This document shows positions 61,947 to 64,000 of a stretch of DNA of 64,000 nt, piece by piece; positions within the stretch are counted from its first letter, which is position 1; every line of letters starts with the position of its first letter. Below the pieces are notes generated by a model that saw nothing but the letters and a program-made list of their open reading frames with translations, was not told where the DNA came from and did not search any database. The position numbers and the translations under genes were made by a program. The stretch covers positions 1 through 64,000 of the forward strand of contig JAAUZC010000007.1 in assembly GCA_014804795.1 (NCBI GenBank), in the 5' to 3' direction. The DNA is from Lachnospiraceae bacterium (GTDB lineage: Bacteria > Bacillota > Clostridia > Lachnospirales > Lachnospiraceae).

Positions 61947-62609
61947 ATGAAGTACACGTTTGAAACAGAGATCGAGAAAGGCGAAAGCGGAGCCTTTATC
62001 GACATTCCTTTTAACGTATGGGAAATCTGTAAAAGGGAAGGCGAAGTGCCTGTAAAAGTCAGGGTGGGAGAGACGATATTTGTCTGCAATCTGGAGCCGA
62101 AAAAGAACGGCTATTATAATATTCCGATTCAGCATGATATTATGGAAAAGCTTTCTTACGATACAAAATATAAAGTATCTTTCCGTATCACAAAGACCAG
62201 TGTGGGGGACAGCCCCTACAGTACATCCAATCCGATTCGGAAGATCGATCATATCGACTGCATCATTCAGCCTCATGACGGTCTCTGCGGACAGTCCTGT
62301 ATTGCAATGCTGGCGGGAATTACACTGGATGATGCTATCAATGTCATGCACTGCAACGAGTGGCAGGCAACGATCGCAAAGATGATCAATGCGCTCAATT
62401 ACTTCGGACTGGAGCATTCAGAGGAGATCATCTACACCTGTGGGGAGGCGGATGTGACACTGCCGAAATGCGCGATCATTCTTGAGAAAATGGGGCGTTA
62501 CAGTCATTACCTGATCGCTTACGATGGAAAATACTATGATTCCAATCTCGGTGTGTTAGATCGTTACGATATGACAAAGATGAAAGGCTATTTAGAAGTT
62601 TTAGTATGA
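61947..62609 (+). CDS. DUF1905-like domain fused to a C39-like cysteine peptidase domain
   Basis: The 220-residue protein starts with a small beta domain (about 1-95, EIEKGESGAFIDIPFNVWEI) that follows the pattern of DUF1905. The second part (about 105-215) has a papain-like layout: QPHDGLCGQSCIAMLAGITL with the Cys, GRYSHYLIAYDGKYYDSN with His and Asp. This order (Q...C...H...D) fits C39-like peptidases or transferases. There is no signal peptide, so it acts in the cytosol. It overlaps the transporter gene by 4 bp. A peptide-processing role with an exported product is possible, but unproven. Confidence 0.65.
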   Translation: MKYTFETEIEKGESGAFIDIPFNVWEICKREGEVPVKVRVGETIFVCNLEPKKNGYYNIPIQHDIMEKLSYDTKYKVSFRITKTSVGDSPYSTSNPIRKIDHIDCIIQPHDGLCGQSCIAMLAGITLDDAINVMHCNEWQATIAKMINALNYFGLEHSEEIIYTCGEADVTLPKCAIILEKMGRYSHYLIAYDGKYYDSNLGVLDRYDMTKMKGYLEVLV

Positions 62610-63514
62610 ACAAATTTATAATAAGGCAGTCCCTTCTTCTGCTGCTTACGGCCACAATCTGGGGAGTAGCCTTTGTATCCCAGAGTGTGGGGATGGATTA
62701 TGTAGGACCTTTCACGTTCAATGCGGTACGGAGCCTGATCGGGGCTGCAGTGCTTGTTCCCTGTCTTTTTCTATTGAAAAAGCTGCAAAAGAAAGAAAAG
62801 GGGCAGGAAGTACATAAAAAAGAAGATAAAAAGACATTGCTGACAGGAGGGATCTGCTGCGGCGTGATCCTGGCTGTGGCAAGTTCTTTTCAGCAGTTTG
62901 GGTTGCTTTATACAACTGTTGGAAAAGCGGGTTTTATCACGGCAATGTATATCATACTGGTTCCGCTTTTCGGGATCTTCTTAAAGAAAAAAGTGGGACT
63001 GCGGATTGGTATCAGCGTGGTGATCGCAGTGGCGGGACTGTATCTGTTGTGTATGACAGAGAGTCTTAAGCCGGAGACAGGAGATATTCTTTTGCTGTTA
63101 TGTGCTGCCACCTTTTCTTTTCATATTATGGTGATAGACCATTTTTCGCCGTTGGTGGACGGGGTGAAGATGTCCTGCATCCAATTTCTGACGTGCGGTA
63201 TTCTGTGCAGTATCTGTATGTTTTTATTTGAAACACCGAAGCTGTCCCTGATACTGACAGCGTGGAAGCCTGTTTTATATGCGGGCGTGATGTCCTGCGG
63301 GGTGGCGTATACGCTCCAGATCGTAGGACAAAAAGGTATGAATCCTACGGTAGCTTCTCTGATCATGAGTCTGGAATCGGTGATTTCCGTACTTGCCGGA
63401 TTTGTTCTGTTACACGAAGTGTTGAGCAAGAGGGAGCTCTTTGGCTGCGTACTGATGTTTGCGGCAATCATACTGGCTCAGCTTCCGGAGAAAAGAGCGG
63501 CAGAGAGGCGGTAG
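62606..63514 (+). CDS. EamA/DMT-family transporter
   Basis: The 302-residue protein has ten membrane helices in two EamA repeats: LLLTATIWGVAFVSQSVGMD (first helix), YTTVGKAGFITAMYIILVPL (repeat 1 end), and VMSCGVAYTLQIVGQKGMNP with SLIMSLESVISVLAGFVLLH in repeat 2. Such carriers export amino acids or related metabolites. ATGA overlap with the preceding fusion gene indicates translational coupling, so substrate and enzyme may be linked. Confidence 0.92.
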   Translation: MNKFIIRQSLLLLLTATIWGVAFVSQSVGMDYVGPFTFNAVRSLIGAAVLVPCLFLLKKLQKKEKGQEVHKKEDKKTLLTGGICCGVILAVASSFQQFGLLYTTVGKAGFITAMYIILVPLFGIFLKKKVGLRIGISVVIAVAGLYLLCMTESLKPETGDILLLLCAATFSFHIMVIDHFSPLVDGVKMSCIQFLTCGILCSICMFLFETPKLSLILTAWKPVLYAGVMSCGVAYTLQIVGQKGMNPTVASLIMSLESVISVLAGFVLLHEVLSKRELFGCVLMFAAIILAQLPEKRAAERR

Positions 63515-63569
63515 AATATGGCTGATATAGAAAGAAGAAAACAGCATAATAAGAGGAAATGGTGCAGTG

Positions 63570-64000
63570 ATGATAAATAGCATAAAAGATGTCGGAGCAA
63601 AAAAGGCACTGCCGGCAGCTTTTACAGAGGAAATGAGAGAACTGTTTGCGACATTGCCGGGAGTTTCGGTATCGGAACTTCCGGCTTTTTTCGAAAGCCT
63701 GCAGGGAGAGAGAACTTTCGGGCTGCGCAGAAACCCTTTGAAATATACGAAGGAAGAATTCGAGGATAAAATGCCTTTTTCTCTGAAAGCAGTCCCGTGG
63801 GCGCCGGAAGGTTACTTTTATAAAAAGGAGGAACAGCCGGGAAAGAGCCCATACCATGAGGCAGGAGCCTTTTATATGCAGGAACCGAGTGCGATGATAG
63901 TGGCGGAGCTGCTTGATGCCGGTCCCGGAGAGTATATTGCAGATCTCTGTGCGGCACCGGGCGGCAAAAGTACACAGATTGCCGGGAAAATGCAGGGCGA
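63570..64000 (+). CDS. RsmF/NOL1-type RNA cytosine methyltransferase (partial, cut by window end)
   Basis: The first 143 residues are present. They include a linker ending in GAFYMQEPSAMIVAELLD and the SAM-binding motif I YIADLCAAPGGKSTQIAGKM, which is diagnostic of the NOL1/NOP2/sun group forming 5-methylcytosine in rRNA or tRNA. The catalytic Cys motifs lie beyond the window. The ATG at 63570 has AGAGGAAA upstream. The gene is + strand and 55 bp after the transporter. Confidence 0.9.
   Translation, partial: MINSIKDVGAKKALPAAFTEEMRELFATLPGVSVSELPAFFESLQGERTFGLRRNPLKYTKEEFEDKMPFSLKAVPWAPEGYFYKKEEQPGKSPYHEAGAFYMQEPSAMIVAELLDAGPGEYIADLCAAPGGKSTQIAGKMQG

Noticed and set aside
63518-63580. A 20-codon frame between the EamA gene and the RsmF-like gene
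   Set aside because: It is too short, lacks an SD and overlaps the start of the following gene.

Overview
The window looks like chromosome from a gut-type Lachnospiraceae (class Clostridia). The reasons are moderate GC content with purine-rich Shine-Dalgarno (SD) sequences, the Firmicute order plsX-acpP-rnc-smc-ftsY, a Spo0A DNA-binding domain, YitT, MecA and WalJ family genes, the ACT/DUF711 pair and a CD1871A-type CXXC peptide. I cannot fix the genus. Nearly all core genes are on the + strand. No rRNA, tRNA or CRISPR array was recognised.

Region 1 (1-8.6 kb) is accessory. It starts with the tail of a GyrI-like effector-binding protein, an unknown Cys-containing protein, a possibly leaderless XRE regulator and a lipoprotein. 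From about 2.04 to 8.63 kb lies what I read as a small integrative element. Both ends carry 11-bp-phased AGTACCA repeats. Inside are a zinc-ribbon protein, a complete type I toxin-antitoxin locus, a YafQ-type type II toxin-antitoxin pair, an XRE repressor with a divergent promoter/operator, several tiny genes and a Tn916-type tyrosine integrase. The integrase is broken after its HxxR motif by a 1,843-bp insert holding a tandem-GNAT acetyltransferase and a hairpin-dense, oriT-like segment. Its last 51 codons resume intact on the far side.

Region 2 (8.8-23.5 kb) holds branched-chain amino-acid genes (ilvB, two ilvN copies, ilvC), a VanW-domain exported protein, a TPR-DUF4037 protein and a NusG-domain-II protein. 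A BlaI-type repressor and M56 (BlaR1-like) sensor protease follow, upstream of two duplicated helical proteins of unknown function. A 20-bp palindromic operator lies in both the repressor promoter and the promoter of the duplicated genes, so this appears to be a self-contained proteolytic signalling circuit with an unusual sensor domain. An ECF sigma/anti-sigma pair and a receiver-less Spo0A DNA-binding protein come next.

Region 3 (23.6-30.1 kb) contains glycogen synthase, a SpoVB/MurJ-like flippase, a PMT-type glycosyltransferase, two decayed membrane-protein genes and an HD-domain protein.

Region 4 (30.1-48.5 kb) is housekeeping: plsX, acpP, rnc, smc, a stand-alone YloV C-terminal domain, ftsY, threonine ammonia-lyase, YitT, a MecA-like adaptor, a zinc-finger anti-sigma-like protein, polA, TraX, a flavin-type oxidoreductase, coaE, a long FtsA-like ATPase and WalJ.

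Region 5 (48.5-64 kb) has a TlpA-like lipoprotein, CXXC peptide and membrane ferredoxin redox cluster, a GNAT-transglutaminase fusion, the ACT/DUF711 pair, tmcAL, a DUF2975/XRE pair with repeated operators, an LTA-synthase-like sulfatase, pyridoxamine kinase, a radical SAM protein, a YuiD-like PAP2 protein, a DUF1905-like/C39-like fusion, an EamA transporter and the start of an RsmF-like RNA methyltransferase cut by the window edge.
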